From Deltaproteobacteria bacterium (GTDB lineage: Bacteria; Desulfobacterota; DSM-4660; Desulfatiglandales; B25-G16), in contig JAGYMO010000055.1 of NCBI GenBank assembly GCA_018400255.1, forward strand, positions 1-5,212: a stretch of 5,212 bases of DNA. Reading direction: 5' to 3'. The translations under genes were made by a program, and so were the position numbers. Below are positions 4,716 through 5,212 of this stretch, piece by piece. Every line of letters begins with the position of its first letter. Within the stretch, counting starts at the first letter, position 1. The notes beneath the pieces were generated by a model. The model was given only the letters and a program-made list of their open reading frames with translations, made no database searches and had not been told where the DNA came from.

Positions 4716-5212
4716 CTTTCCTCCTTATTAGTTATTAACAATACAAGATATGCTATTACCGTACCAATAGCAATAGCAAATATATCGAATATATCAAAAC
4801 TACCTTTTTGAACATAGTTTTTGCTGTTTTCTAAAAAAGGAATGCCTTGGAACCAATCGGGGATCACTCTTAACGATAACAATTTAAATTTTTGACCTAA
4901 TTCAAAGGCAATGTCAAGGGAAAACCAGCCCAAACATATTATCGTATACCATTTTTTTTTGCAAGAAAGCAACCCTGCAGTTATTAAAATGAATGAAAAT
5001 ACATGAAGCAGATCCGGGAGGCTGTTTCCTGCTATACCAAAAAGATTAGGCGCATTGTTGAATATTTTCGTAGGGATCTTTAGTTTATTTATAAAATATA
5101 TCCCTTCTGAAGAGCGGTCTGTTAAGTATACGAGCGATCCTATTACCAGCCCAAAAATCCCAATTACTATTTGGATTATATTTATTCTATAAGGAGTAAA
5201 TGAGCCTGATTT
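4712..5212 (-). CDS. Conserved multi-pass membrane protein, VanZ-like features (partial, N-terminus outside window)
   Basis: The frame is open without a stop from the right edge to TGA at 4714-4712, giving 166 residues of an incomplete protein. A TTG at 4972 is not the true start, because the same protein continues upstream of it. Four hydrophobic segments are visible, at about residues 10-30, 67-83, 88-102 and 142-161. Between them lie motifs GNSLPDLLHVF (H70), ELGQ (E104, Q107), DWFQGIPFLEN and GSFDIFDIF (D140, D143). A His in one helix, E-x-x-Q in the next and a D-rich motif before the last helix recall VanZ-like membrane proteins. I remember similar unnamed proteins in proteobacteria, but this is recall, not a search. 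No function can be stated. A run of nine As (4952-4960, encoding three lysines) follows C84. Its stop overlaps the start of the large Ig/cohesin gene, so the two share an operon, and their promoter must lie beyond 5212. Confidence 0.75.
   Translation of the reverse strand, partial: KSGSFTPYRINIIQIVIGIFGLVIGSLVYLTDRSSEGIYFINKLKIPTKIFNNAPNLFGIAGNSLPDLLHVFSFILITAGLLSCKKKWYTIICLGWFSLDIAFELGQKFKLLSLRVIPDWFQGIPFLENSKNYVQKGSFDIFDIFAIAIGTVIAYLVLLITNKEER
4719..4726 (-). promoter_or_regulatory. Strong ribosome binding site that decides the start of the Ig/cohesin gene
   Basis: AAGGAGGA on the minus strand matches the anti-Shine-Dalgarno sequence almost perfectly. It sits inside the last codons of the membrane gene. 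From the GGAGG core, the ATG at 4715 is four bases away and the ATG at 4712 seven, so the second is the better start by spacing. Either choice overlaps the upstream stop (ATGA or TGATG). Confidence 0.85.

Noticed and set aside
4712..4972. A short 86-residue membrane protein starting at TTG 4972
   Set aside because: The same frame stays open to the window edge, and the upstream translation continues with a membrane segment and the GNSLPDLLHVF motif. The TTG is therefore an internal Leu codon of a longer gene.

Overview
The window looks like chromosomal DNA from an AT-leaning Gram-negative bacterium. Desulfobacterota (the former Deltaproteobacteria) is the best guess, though it is inferred and not proven. 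The evidence is a long secreted protein with bacterial Ig-like repeats, a Cys-less N-terminus ending in an 'ITIVGTGDNGGG'-type stretch, cohesin-like modules outside any visible cellulosome context, and a zinc-ribbon/PilZ protein. I see no rRNA, tRNA, CRISPR array, insertion sequence or phage gene.

Layout. Positions 1-53 may hold the last 16 codons of a plus-strand gene, followed by an AT-rich leader with a possible terminator hairpin. A plus-strand pair follows: a 73-residue zinc-ribbon protein (228-449) overlapping by ATGA a zinc-ribbon + PilZ protein (446-949). An in-frame slippery heptamer just before the overlap could join the two by a -1 frameshift. Positions 950-1220 are a gene-free convergent region. 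The rest is one minus-strand cluster, read right to left: a multi-pass membrane protein entering from beyond the right edge (4712-5212), a large exported protein with four Ig-like domains and a C-terminal cohesin-like module (2322-4715), and a smaller secreted protein with an N-terminal cohesin-like module, a long polar linker and an unrecognised C-terminal domain (1221-2243).

How the genes fit together. The membrane gene and the Ig/cohesin gene overlap at the stop/start and share a strong ribosome binding site, so they are almost certainly co-translated. The two exported proteins carry clearly related cohesin-like modules at opposite ends and are separated by 78 bp containing a strong hairpin, which suggests uneven expression of two partner or paralogous surface proteins. 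The most interesting items are this cohesin-like pair, the inverted repeat built around the stop codon of the smaller one, the conserved cysteine pairs of the Ig repeats, and the possible frameshift fusion of the zinc-ribbon and PilZ genes. No complete known system can be named from this window.
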